From: a virus
Direction: 5' to 3' (one strand)
Length of the DNA: 33,325 nt
IMG/VR virus record: IMGVR_UViG_3300011258_000882
Coordinates: 1 to 33,325 of that record
In this document: positions 17,901 through 24,624 of the stretch, piece after piece
Numbering within the stretch: position 1 is the stretch's first letter
How the letters are laid out: every line of letters starts with the position of its first letter
Notes under the pieces: model-generated
The model's input: only the letters and a program-made list of their open reading frames with translations
What the model was told of the DNA's origin: nothing
Database searches by the model: none
Position numbers and translations under genes: made by a program

Positions 17901-18106
17901 TGCCTAAGAGCGACCTGTTCATCTTAGATGAGCCAGGAACTGCTTTGGACGAAGAGAATATGGCTGGATTTATTCAGATCTTGGGACTAATTAAGGTGTA
18001 TTTCAAGAACGTCTTGCTGATTTCTCACCTTGATTCTCTCAAAGATTGTGTAGATATGCAGATTGTGATTGAGAAAGAAGCAGGTTTTGCAAAGGTAAAT
18101 CAATGA
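14981..18106 (+). CDS. Mre11-Rad50 (SbcD-SbcC, T4 gp47-gp46) fused in one polypeptide
   Basis: 1041 aa. The N-terminal half is an Mre11/SbcD nuclease: DTH (13-15), GD (48-49), GNHD (83-86), H154 and GDIH (187-190) are the dimetal phosphoesterase motifs. A linker at about 325-385 leads into a complete Rad50/SbcC ATPase: Walker A GKNFSGKSS (403-411), long coiled coil, a hook region with C720 and C727, a second coil, signature SGAEK (953-957), Walker B LFILDEP (979-985) and H-loop H1016. In T4 these are separate genes 47 and 46; here one continuous frame encodes both. The role is resection of DNA ends in recombination-dependent replication. The start is TTG; the stop overlaps the FtsZ-like gene. 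Confidence 0.93.
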   Translation: MKRPPVKIAHIADTHIKNLKYHEDYRACFEQMYETLREQDVDYIIHCGDIAHTKTQISPEFVEMASDFFSNLSKIATTFVILGNHDGNLKNSSRQDAITPIVQALDSPYIRLLKNSGETSLAYGNVVLNVLSVFDRDNWVQPTDPDKINIALYHGAISNCQTDAGWTMEHGEDNLSIFEEFDFAMLGDIHKRQFLDDDGRIYYAGSTVQQNHGESDDKGFSIWTIGSKDDWDIEHFTLQNPRPFITVELTPTGKIPRRASVPSRARLRIVSDNNLSLDVMRKAVDVARHKFKPESISFLNRSAGKRGNVEEITDGIGIQNLRDPEIQQELISEYLKDYQVKPDVMSTIYELNSKYNQQVEAKEDVSRNVNWELVNFEWSNLFNYGEDNSIDFRKVNGITGIFGKNFSGKSSIIDAILFTIFNTTSKNERKNVNVVNQNRDWGGGKVTIAIGDKSFTIHRKVEKYEKKSKGETSIEAKTHLDFSVYDPVTDETTSLNGTTRNQTDANIRKHFGTIDDFLISSLSSQHGALAFINEGSTKRKEIIAKFLDLQFFDKKFKFAKEDAQSSKVLIKKLQGRDYDNEVQKAQDALEQHKAAILSVEADKIKLEAKLTFASQNVRDLSAKISNIPTDVIDIFEVQSEIKKTKNKIISLSDSIIDDVSRLHSERERFDKISNLLETLDYDNLTSSLVSIEEAENSLQTHTQLIEVATEKKKLLEDIPCGTTYPACKFIRDAHVATAVIPETESKIEELQDRLSNLNPQVVRDHLGKYRKLEKKQSETDGLIKDLQLSIERRKSALDRHKALMDELAQKQASYNDNKEAIENLEKLLKEKELYVKETQSVKEQVESNSQKKIDFYKSLGSEEQRIQDLKERRLEFETIQSEYSSYDLFLRCMHPNGIAYDIIKQKLPVINEEIAKILANVVDFEIFFETTGNKFDIFIKHPKHEARPIEMASGAEKTMAAMAIRLALLSVSSLPKSDLFILDEPGTALDEENMAGFIQILGLIKVYFKNVLLISHLDSLKDCVDMQIVIEKEAGFAKVNQ

Positions 18107-19239
18107 GTAACGACGACGAGTTTGGCTTCTTGCCACCAGCAGAAGCACCCCCATCATTCAACCAAGAAAAGGACCACTTCCACGAAGAAGTAGAAGCGGA
18201 AGACTTTGGTATGGTTGAGGACTTCGGATTACAGATGGAATACTCTGACGAAGATATGCTCCCCGAGAACACAGCCCCATCATCTATAAATGTGGGCTTT
18301 GTTGGTGTTGGTGGCGGCGGCAACAAGATGGTGAATGCTATGATTGAGTTGGGCTTCAACAAGACCCTGTTAGTCAATAGCACAGGCAAGGACATTCCAA
18401 AGAATGTAGAAGAAGAACACGTCGTTCTTATCCCTGACTCTGACGGCATCGGCAAGAACATCTCCTACGGCAAAGAAGTTCTAACACAGAACGGCGCAGT
18501 TGTAGAAGATGCTCTACGCATCAAGTTTGGTAAGGTTGACTGGCTGTTCGTTATGGCTGGTGGCGGTGGAGGCACAGGTTCATCCGTAGTCGCCCTACAG
18601 CCCGTCTTTGAGCGCTACCTACAATCTGTTCAGGCGAGCGGTAAGGTCGTTTACATCGTCTCTTGGCCAACAGCGCAGGAGAATCTTAACCCTACAATCG
18701 CCCGTAATGCCCTGTCGCTCGCCAACGATGTTACCCCCTACCCACACATCATTCTAGATAACGAGAGAGCCACGCGCCTCCTACGCGGTCGCATAGGGAT
18801 GCTGGGAATGTATCCAGTCGCAAACACGCAGTTTGCTAAGTCATTCGCACAGATCCTCAAACTATCTACCGAAGACTCTCCGATCCAGTCGTTTGATTCC
18901 AAGGACTTGGAGACTTGCTTCAGCAAGGACGGGCGAGCCTTTATTGGTTCTACGATGATCAAAGATCCGAACACAGGCAAACTCGGCACAACTATTATGC
19001 ATAACTGCATGAACCGCTCTGCTTGTCCGCCACCCAAGGGCAAAGCCGCAGCAGGCTCACTTATCCTTGTAGCAAGTGAAGAGATGGTCGCCGACCCTCG
19101 CATCTCCAAGCACCTTGAATCTGCGATTGCTTATGTTGGTGGTCGCTGCGAGACACTTTTCTCTGGGGTTTATGTCCGAAAGAATGTCCCTGGACTGATT
19201 GCGATACTATCTATGAATGGGATCGAAAAAGGAAAATAA
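18103..19239 (+). CDS. FtsZ/tubulin-like GTPase
   Basis: 378 aa. After an acidic, probably disordered N-terminus (1-60), it has the FtsZ nucleotide loop VGVGGGGNKMVN (67-78), the tubulin signature GGGGGTGSS (153-161) and a synergy-loop-like segment SFDSKDLETCF (263-273). D265 and D268 in that segment match the FtsZ T7-loop aspartates needed for GTP hydrolysis between subunits, so the protein is likely polymerising and active. The short C-terminus lacks the FtsA/ZipA-binding tail. It looks closer to FtsZ than to PhuZ or TubZ in the T7 loop. ATGA overlap couples it to the Mre11-Rad50 gene. Filaments for phage DNA or capsid positioning, or interference with host division, are possible. Confidence 0.87.
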   Translation: MSNDDEFGFLPPAEAPPSFNQEKDHFHEEVEAEDFGMVEDFGLQMEYSDEDMLPENTAPSSINVGFVGVGGGGNKMVNAMIELGFNKTLLVNSTGKDIPKNVEEEHVVLIPDSDGIGKNISYGKEVLTQNGAVVEDALRIKFGKVDWLFVMAGGGGGTGSSVVALQPVFERYLQSVQASGKVVYIVSWPTAQENLNPTIARNALSLANDVTPYPHIILDNERATRLLRGRIGMLGMYPVANTQFAKSFAQILKLSTEDSPIQSFDSKDLETCFSKDGRAFIGSTMIKDPNTGKLGTTIMHNCMNRSACPPPKGKAAAGSLILVASEEMVADPRISKHLESAIAYVGGRCETLFSGVYVRKNVPGLIAILSMNGIEKGK

Positions 19240-19243
19240 ATAA

Positions 19244-20065
19244 ATGAAAATAACAAAAGCCAAACTAAAACAAATTATCAAAGAAGAACTCCAAGTAGTC
19301 CTCACGAATGAAGAGGTAGAGGAGATGTTTGGCGAAGAAGTCCGCGCCGAAGTAGAGGCGATGGAAAGCAAAGAAATCACAAAAGAAGCAATAATGGAAG
19401 AGATCCAATCTGACCCCGCGCTTCTTGACGCAATCGACAAGCTAATAGATTCCATTGATGGACTAGATGTTAGCATCGATTTCTTATCCTCAGCATTCAC
19501 AGGCGAGTCTGGTGTCTCTATTGGCGCAGCACAGCGACAACTTGGTCGCGCTTATAGACCAAAAGCTCGCCCGATGCCCGAGCCTGTTAGAGAATCAGAG
19601 CAGTTTAGAGATCAGCAAAAGATGGATGATGCCCAGGCTGCTGCCGGGCAGCAAATGTCTTTTGAAAGATGGATAGCCACTGCTTACAATAATGGTGCTC
19701 AGATCGATGATAACTCTCCAAATCCCTACGATGCTTGGATGAGCGGACAATCACCAGAAGACTATGCTAACGCATTAAGCGAGGGCTTGTTTGGTGGAGA
19801 ATTTGGAAAGAAAAAAGAAACACCCACCACTCGCAAGCCAAGCAAGACAGATAAGAAGACACCCCAAGACAAGCTTGATAGATTCTATTCTGCTGTAAAC
19901 AAGAAGATGGAAGAGAAAAAACTCTCTAAACCTGAAAAAAAGGAAAAAGAGAGAGTAGTTAAAGGTATGAAGAAATCTAAGGGTGACTTCAAGCAACGCT
20001 ATGGCGATGACGCCGAAAGCGTAATGTACGCAACGGCGACAAAGATCGCAAAGGATAAAAAATGA
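19244..20065 (+). CDS. Tagged protein with C-terminal RYGDxxxSVMYATATK domain
   Basis: 273 aa. It starts with MKITKAKLKQIIKEELQ, the recurring N-terminal helix. An LSE|G sequence at 178-181 fits the prohead protease consensus and separates an N-terminal acidic part from a Lys-rich C-terminal part. The last 25 residues (QRYGDDAESVMYATATKIAK) match a short domain I remember from T4-like cyanophage proteins of unknown function. The ribosome site AAAAGGAAAA precedes the ATG, and the stop overlaps the next gene as ATGA. A structural or packaged role is inferred; no enzymatic motif was seen. Confidence 0.7.
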   Translation: MKITKAKLKQIIKEELQVVLTNEEVEEMFGEEVRAEVEAMESKEITKEAIMEEIQSDPALLDAIDKLIDSIDGLDVSIDFLSSAFTGESGVSIGAAQRQLGRAYRPKARPMPEPVRESEQFRDQQKMDDAQAAAGQQMSFERWIATAYNNGAQIDDNSPNPYDAWMSGQSPEDYANALSEGLFGGEFGKKKETPTTRKPSKTDKKTPQDKLDRFYSAVNKKMEEKKLSKPEKKEKERVVKGMKKSKGDFKQRYGDDAESVMYATATKIAKDKK

Positions 20066-20114
20066 AAATCAAAAAGTCAGAACTACTCGCTCTAATCAAA
20101 GAAGAGATTATGGA
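20062..20114 (+). repeat. Tag-coding direct repeat, copy 1
   Basis: This DNA encodes the first MKIKKSELLALIKEEIMD tag. It differs from the copy at 20380 at a handful of mostly third-codon positions and shares an identical 26-nt block (20089-20114). Confidence 0.75.
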
Positions 20115-20862
20115 CGATCCGTCCGACGACAACACTATTCCAGCAGAAATGAAGAAAGAGGGAACAGCACCCTCTATAGAAATTGACACTGTTGACTTCT
20201 CACCACGCCACCCGGCTGCGATTGACCGCCTTGAGCTTGCCGGTTTCGACTTGAGCGGAATGAGGCGTCACAATGGCGGCTTCAGGATTACACTAAACAA
20301 AGAAGAGGCTGCCAAGTTGAGAGACCACATGGCGAAAAACCCATCGGCTTTCTTCGAATCTAAAAAGGGACAAAACACAATGAAAATAAAGAAGTCAGAG
20401 CTATTGGCTCTAATCAAAGAAGAGATTATGGATGAGATGCGTGGTCTCACGATGATGGACGACCCCATGGACGACGATGCCATTCCAGCAGGAATGGAGC
20501 ACGGCGGTGCTATGGATCAGGTCGGTAAAGAAATAGACGACATGATTACAGTTGAAATGGATGATGCCATCTCTATGCTCTCCAACTATCTCGTAACATC
20601 ACAAGCTAGCAGAGACCCAAGAAAAGCAGCCGCTATGGGAATGGAGATTTTGCATAACGCTGGCTTGCGTTTCCCCGATCAATCAACACTTGAGAGAATG
20701 ATTGCGGCAGATGATGGTATAATGCAAGAAGGCATAGACGCTGAATCTATGCAGGTTGTCGCTGATGTTGCCCAGAAGATGGCACCGCTAATCGGCGTTA
20801 TGTCCCTACCGGTTCTCATTGGACTTATCTACGAGAAACTAAAAGAAATGGGTGCTAAATGA
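20062..20862 (+). CDS. Protein with duplicated N-terminal tag, possible gene fusion
   Basis: 266 aa. MKIKKSELLALIKEEIMD occurs at residue 1 and again from Met107, each followed by an Asp-rich DDPxDD and an IPAxM segment. The protein therefore looks like two tagged proteins joined. The first half contains HPAAIDRLELAGFDLSG; the second half ends in a hydrophobic helix (PLIGVMSLPVLIGLIYEKL). The internal ATG at 20380 has a weak ribosome-like AAGGGA upstream, so a 160-aa second product is possible. The coupled ATGA starts and stops on both sides show operon membership. Function unknown. Confidence 0.7.
   Translation: MKIKKSELLALIKEEIMDDPSDDNTIPAEMKKEGTAPSIEIDTVDFSPRHPAAIDRLELAGFDLSGMRRHNGGFRITLNKEEAAKLRDHMAKNPSAFFESKKGQNTMKIKKSELLALIKEEIMDEMRGLTMMDDPMDDDAIPAGMEHGGAMDQVGKEIDDMITVEMDDAISMLSNYLVTSQASRDPRKAAAMGMEILHNAGLRFPDQSTLERMIAADDGIMQEGIDAESMQVVADVAQKMAPLIGVMSLPVLIGLIYEKLKEMGAK
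20380..20432 (+). repeat. Tag-coding direct repeat, copy 2
   Basis: Second copy, 318 nt downstream and in frame, with the identical 26-nt block at 20407-20432. Protein-level identity with mainly synonymous DNA changes indicates purifying selection on the tag after duplication. Confidence 0.75.
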
Positions 20863-21062
20863 TGAGCAAAGAACAAAGACAAGCTCTACTAGACAGAGGC
20901 ATCCAAAAACTAACTTCCCGCAAACTACTTGTGTGGCTTACTGCTACAGGTCTTATGGCTTGGGGCGGACTAGAATCAGCAGACTGGGTTATTATCTCTG
21001 GTCTTTATCTCGGCGGTCAATCCGTAATTGACGCTATTGTAAAGCTCAAGGGACTTGATTGA
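20859..21062 (+). CDS. Holin-like small membrane protein
   Basis: 67 aa with two predicted membrane segments (about 24-38, LVWLTATGLMAWGGL; and 43-60, WVIISGLYLGGQSVIDAI) joined by a short polar turn, with a charged N-terminus and a Lys-containing C-terminus. Size and topology suit a class II-type holin, which would perforate the inner membrane at lysis. It is followed by spanin-like genes, supporting a lysis cassette, although no endolysin is nearby. A general small membrane protein remains possible. The start overlaps the previous stop as ATGA. Confidence 0.6.
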   Translation: MMSKEQRQALLDRGIQKLTSRKLLVWLTATGLMAWGGLESADWVIISGLYLGGQSVIDAIVKLKGLD

Positions 21063-21439
21063 AAGAAAAGATTCTAGCATTCTGCTTAAAACACTGGAAG
21101 GAGATCGGGCTTGTCCTGCTCCTTCTTGTTGTGTTTGGTAAGTCGCAGTATGATGTGCGCAACATTATCAAAGCATACGAAGTCTCGCAGCAATCGCTAA
21201 AGACCCAGATAGAAGAACTACAGGGCATCCACGCAGAAGAGCTACAACAGCGAGATGAAGCTCTTGAAGAATACAGAATAAGAAATGAGAAGCTTGAGAT
21301 GCGCTATCAAGATGCTTTGATTGATTTATCAAATGAGATTGATAAAAAGAAGGAGCGTGTTATAAGAAACTACAGGGAAGACAAAGAAGCCCTCATAGTT
21401 CAGATAGAAGACATCTACGGATTCACTTATGTTCCTTAG
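21059..21439 (+). CDS. Inner-membrane coiled-coil protein, Rz-like (i-spanin candidate)
   Basis: 126 aa. An N-terminal membrane anchor (about 14-28, EIGLVLLLLVVFGKS) is followed by a long charged coiled coil to the C-terminus, the architecture of Rz-type inner-membrane spanins that fuse the two membranes during lysis of Gram-negative hosts. The start is TTG, overlapping the holin-like stop as TTGA. The next gene begins inside its 3' end. No lipobox partner is apparent, so the spanin call rests on topology and position. Confidence 0.55.
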   Translation: MKEKILAFCLKHWKEIGLVLLLLVVFGKSQYDVRNIIKAYEVSQQSLKTQIEELQGIHAEELQQRDEALEEYRIRNEKLEMRYQDALIDLSNEIDKKKERVIRNYREDKEALIVQIEDIYGFTYVP

Positions 21440-21848
21440 TTTATTATTTATGATCTCGACTGCTGGCGCAAGCCCAGAGTTTTCTATCGTTGATGAAGGG
21501 ATGCCGTCTCCCATAGAGGGCGTTGTCTTCAATCCCGAGGCTTTGTCCGAGGTTCTTACAGCACCACAGCGCGCGAAAGAAGAGTGCGAGATCGAATGGA
21601 CGAGAACTCTTGAGAAAAAAGAAAGCGATTTTACTCTCGAATTGAGACAAGAGGTGATAAGATATAACTCTCTCAATAAAAAGCATAACACTATGGTAAT
21701 AGAGAAAGACACCGAAATCGCAGAACTCCAGAAGATCATAAAGAAACAATCTCCAGCCTATAAATGGGCGTGGTTTGCTGGTGGTATTGCCCTAGGCGGT
21801 GCTACTTATTATGGTATCCAGCAAACTCTAAATGTCAATAATCCATAG
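21429..21848 (+). CDS. Exported coiled-coil protein with C-terminal membrane segment
   Basis: 139 aa. It begins with a short signal-peptide-like sequence (MFLSLLFMISTAGASPEF), with a plausible cleavage after AGA, continues with a coiled-coil region and ends with a hydrophobic, Gly-rich membrane-type segment (WAWFAGGIALGGATYYGI, about 113-130). It overlaps the preceding Rz-like gene, resembling nested spanin arrangements, but there is no lipobox cysteine, so it is not a classic o-spanin. A lysis or envelope role is inferred from topology and position. Confidence 0.55.
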   Translation: MFLSLLFMISTAGASPEFSIVDEGMPSPIEGVVFNPEALSEVLTAPQRAKEECEIEWTRTLEKKESDFTLELRQEVIRYNSLNKKHNTMVIEKDTEIAELQKIIKKQSPAYKWAWFAGGIALGGATYYGIQQTLNVNNP

Positions 21849-22068
21849 AATACAACCACCGATGAGCGTATCTACTCCGCTAGGGGAAGGATGGGCTCAT
21901 TTTCTTATTGACTATGGGCACGATTGGAATACTTGTTGGATTATCCAGATTTACCAGACAGGCGAAATAAAACACTTTGATGCTAATGACATAAGAATAA
22001 ATGGTAATCCAACTTACGGAACAGAGAAGCCAGACTTTTTTACACAAGACACAACAAAAGGCAATTAA
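21832..22068 (+). CDS. Small conserved-type phage protein
   Basis: 78 aa. The core LGEGWAHFLIDYGHDWNTCW, followed by TGEIKHFDANDIRI, resembles short proteins widespread in large phages that have no known function (from memory). The ATG at 21832 overlaps the previous gene by 17 nt; an in-frame ATG at 21862 is an alternative start that would remove ten residues, and neither has a clear ribosome site. The stop is immediately followed by the next ATG. Confidence 0.6.
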   Translation: MSIIHRIQPPMSVSTPLGEGWAHFLIDYGHDWNTCWIIQIYQTGEIKHFDANDIRINGNPTYGTEKPDFFTQDTTKGN

Positions 22069-22449
22069 ATGAGTAAAGACCAAGATTACATCGTCAAGGT
22101 AGAACAAGCCATAGCAAAGAAGTATGGCGACGAGACTATCCAGAATCCCAAAGCAGATTGGGACGAGACCAAGGAAAAAGTCTATCTAGAGCAGATGCGA
22201 GATCTCTACAAGAAGCAAAAGAAAAATGACGAAGCCAACGATAAAGTAGAACTAAATGGAATAAAGGTTTCAAGAAAACTACTTAATAGGGAATCCAAGA
22301 CAGGTTGTCCTGTTTGTGGAGCATTTTCACACTCTGTCCGTGATGATGTGTCTTTTGTAAAGTTTGAATGCTGCTACAAGTGCTACATCAAATGGATAGA
22401 AGGAAGAGAAGAACGTTGGAATGACGGGTGGAGACCCAAACAAGACTAA
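22069..22449 (+). CDS. Zinc-ribbon protein upstream of packaging genes
   Basis: 126 aa. The N-terminal half is a charged helix; the C-terminal half has a probable zinc ribbon, CPVC (80-83) with CCYKC (101-105), then a Trp-rich end. Such modules bind nucleic acid or stabilise small proteins. It starts directly after the previous stop and ends just before an ACTATTTA gap that opens the packaging block. The function is unknown; regulator or packaging accessory are possible. Confidence 0.65.
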   Translation: MSKDQDYIVKVEQAIAKKYGDETIQNPKADWDETKEKVYLEQMRDLYKKQKKNDEANDKVELNGIKVSRKLLNRESKTGCPVCGAFSHSVRDDVSFVKFECCYKCYIKWIEGREERWNDGWRPKQD

Positions 22450-22451
22450 CG

Positions 22452-22459
22452 ACTATTTA
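22452..22459 (+). promoter_or_regulatory. Recurring ACTATTTA intergenic motif, copy C
   Basis: ACTATTTATTT, 17 nt before the ATG at 22477 and directly ahead of its AAAGGA ribosome site. It is located where the packaging and head genes begin. The reverse strand reads AATAAATAG. One of five copies; its closeness to the ribosome site would leave a very short leader if it were a -10 type element on this strand. Confidence 0.4.
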
Positions 22460-22476
22460 TTTAAAGGAACATTATA

Positions 22477-23025
22477 ATGGCTACAGTTTACGAAATCATC
22501 CAGGGCTTATCACAAGCCGCAGCAAACGCCTACGACGGCGCAATGACCGAAGATGGCGAGCCCATCAAAGCAGGTCTAAAGAGAGAGGAGGGTGATCCCC
22601 TTATTGATAAGCGGGTGATGGACGGCTTCAATGTTAAGTTCCACGGTAACATGATGAGACTATCTTACATGTCCGAGGTCACTCTCAAAGAAGTTTACGC
22701 TAATGGCTTTGAGTCTGATGTTGAATCACAGATGGCTGAGATTGTAAAGTTCCTCAAGAAAGAAGCCCGCAAGATTACTGGCTCTACTGTTAAGCTCACC
22801 AAAGAAGGCGAGATCGACATCCGTGTTGAGAACTCCTCAAGAGTCCGTTCTTGGGTTACAGCCGTTATGGAATACAAAGTTGGCGGAATGGAAGAAGTCG
22901 CAGTTGTTGGCGAAGCCACCGAAGACAAACTTGCTGCTGGCTGGGAAGCCTTTATGAAGCAAGGTGGTCTGGGCAAGCGTCCCCCGAACGACAAGAGACC
23001 AAAGAACTCCGGCAAGAAAGACTAA
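22477..23025 (+). CDS. Unknown head/packaging-associated protein
   Basis: 182 aa, soluble, without recognisable catalytic motifs. The C-terminus is Lys/Pro-rich (KRPPNDKRPKNSGKKD), suitable for nucleic-acid contact. It sits 10 nt upstream of the large terminase, the usual position for a small terminase subunit, but the sequence does not show the helical DNA-binding pattern clearly. A virion protein is the alternative. The ribosome site AAAGGA and an ACTATTTA motif precede it, making it the first gene of the packaging unit. Confidence 0.65.
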   Translation: MATVYEIIQGLSQAAANAYDGAMTEDGEPIKAGLKREEGDPLIDKRVMDGFNVKFHGNMMRLSYMSEVTLKEVYANGFESDVESQMAEIVKFLKKEARKITGSTVKLTKEGEIDIRVENSSRVRSWVTAVMEYKVGGMEEVAVVGEATEDKLAAGWEAFMKQGGLGKRPPNDKRPKNSGKKD

Positions 23026-23035
23026 AGAAAGATGA

Positions 23036-24616
23036 ATGCCGAGACTAACAAAAAAACAAATTCTCAAAGAAGTCGTTAAGTGCGGTAAAGATCCTTCTTA
23101 CTTCCTGAAAAACTATGCCCGCATCTCTCACCCGATGCACGGGCTTATGTTGTTTAAAACCTATGATTATCAGGATGTCCTACTAAACGACTTTAACGAC
23201 TATCGCTTCAACATCATCAACAAGGGTCGTCAGTTAGGCATCTCAACGATTACGGCTGGCTACATTGTTTGGATGATGCTGTTTCACCGCGACAAAGCCA
23301 TCCTTGTTATGGCTACCAAGTTTGAAACCGCAGGCAACTTGGTTCGCAAAGTCAAGAACATTATGAAGAACCTTCCTGACTGGATCAGGATTGCAAGCAT
23401 TACGACAGACAACCGCACATCTTTTGAGTTGTCTAATGGTTCCTCTATCAAGGCTGCCTCTACTTCTGGCGACGCCGGTCGCTCCGAAGCACTATCACTA
23501 CTCGTGCTTGACGAGGCAGCACACATCGAAGGTCTCGATGATCTATGGACTGGTCTCTATCCAACACTATCTACTGGTGGTCGCTGCATCGCCATCTCCA
23601 CGCCGAATGGTGTCGGTAACTGGTTCCACAAAACCTGCGTAGGTGCCGAGAGTAACGACAATAATTTTAAACTCACAACGCTTATGTGGGATGTTCATCC
23701 AGAGAGGGATGAAGAATGGTTCAAGAAAGAAACCAAGAACATGTCCAGAAGACAGATCGCTCAGGAGTTGGAATGTAACTTCAACACCTCTGGTGAGACT
23801 GTTATTGATCCTGCTGGGATCGAATGGATGATGTCTTTGGTCAAAGAACCAAAGCATAGGACTGGCTTTGATAGAAACTTCTGGATTTGGGAAGAGCACG
23901 ATCCTAGCTGTAATTATCTTATCGCTGCTGATGTTGCGCGAGGCGACGGCGCTGATAGCTCTACATTCCACATTCTGAAATTAGAAACGATGGAGATCAT
24001 CGGAGAGTATCAGGGCAAACCAACACCCGACCTCTACGCCAACATGCTCAATCAAGTCGGTCGAGAATTTGGAAATGCTATGATGGTCGTGGAAAATAAC
24101 TCCATCGGCTATACGGTAATAGACAAGCTCATAGAGTATGCTTATCCAAATCTATACTGGTCTGTTAAATCTACACACCAATACATCGACCAACATCTCG
24201 GCGAGCATCAGACCGGAACTATCGCCGGTTTCTCTACGACGAGCAAGACTAGACCCCTCATAGTAGCCAAGTTGGAAGAGTTTATAAGAAACAAACTAAT
24301 TAAAACGTATTCTTCACGTTTAACAAATGAATTTAGGACTTTTATTTGGAACAACGGCAAGCCACAGGCAATGCGAGGTTACAACGATGACTTGGTTATG
24401 GCTCTTGCGATTTGTTGCTGGGTCAGAGACACAGCGATTCAATCAAACTCAAGAGACCTCAATTACCAAAAAGCATTTGTTGATTCTATTATGACTTCCA
24501 GAACTACTCTAAACACACAGATAAGAGGACAAATAGGCTACACAGGCGACGACACAAATAGTAAAATACGTGAAGCACAAAATCTATATTCCCAACATAT
24601 GTGGATAATAAAGTGA
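23036..24616 (+). CDS. Terminase large subunit (T4 gp17-like)
   Basis: 526 aa, packaging motor ATPase plus headful nuclease. The ATPase domain has a deviant Walker A KGRQLGIST (63-71), in which the usual GK[ST] lysine is Ile and K63 lies upstream, and Walker B LLVLDE (155-160). The nuclease domain has D299 in AADVARGDG, E353 in VVENN and D451/D452 in GYNDDLVMAL, matching the gp17 acidic triad. The length is slightly below T4 gp17. It is followed by the portal gene, the standard order. Confidence 0.93.
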   Translation: MPRLTKKQILKEVVKCGKDPSYFLKNYARISHPMHGLMLFKTYDYQDVLLNDFNDYRFNIINKGRQLGISTITAGYIVWMMLFHRDKAILVMATKFETAGNLVRKVKNIMKNLPDWIRIASITTDNRTSFELSNGSSIKAASTSGDAGRSEALSLLVLDEAAHIEGLDDLWTGLYPTLSTGGRCIAISTPNGVGNWFHKTCVGAESNDNNFKLTTLMWDVHPERDEEWFKKETKNMSRRQIAQELECNFNTSGETVIDPAGIEWMMSLVKEPKHRTGFDRNFWIWEEHDPSCNYLIAADVARGDGADSSTFHILKLETMEIIGEYQGKPTPDLYANMLNQVGREFGNAMMVVENNSIGYTVIDKLIEYAYPNLYWSVKSTHQYIDQHLGEHQTGTIAGFSTTSKTRPLIVAKLEEFIRNKLIKTYSSRLTNEFRTFIWNNGKPQAMRGYNDDLVMALAICCWVRDTAIQSNSRDLNYQKAFVDSIMTSRTTLNTQIRGQIGYTGDDTNSKIREAQNLYSQHMWIIK

Positions 24617-24624
24617 GAAATTAA

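Noticed and set aside
18039-18461. 140-aa open frame on the - strand
   Set aside because: It lies opposite the well-supported start of the FtsZ-like gene, is Ser/Pro-rich as expected of an antisense shadow, and has no ribosome site or homologous motif.
18103-19239. Nucleus-forming jumbo-phage system (PhuZ plus shell protein)
   Set aside because: The GTPase looks more FtsZ-like than PhuZ-like, no chimallin-like shell gene or multisubunit RNA polymerase is recognisable in this window, and the packaging genes are T4-like, so that system is not supported here.
23036-23080. Terminase N-terminus (LTKKQILKEVV) resembling the tag
   Set aside because: The terminase is not a head-internal protein, the helix lacks the acidic half, and no (I/L)xE|G site follows; likely chance similarity of Lys-rich helices.
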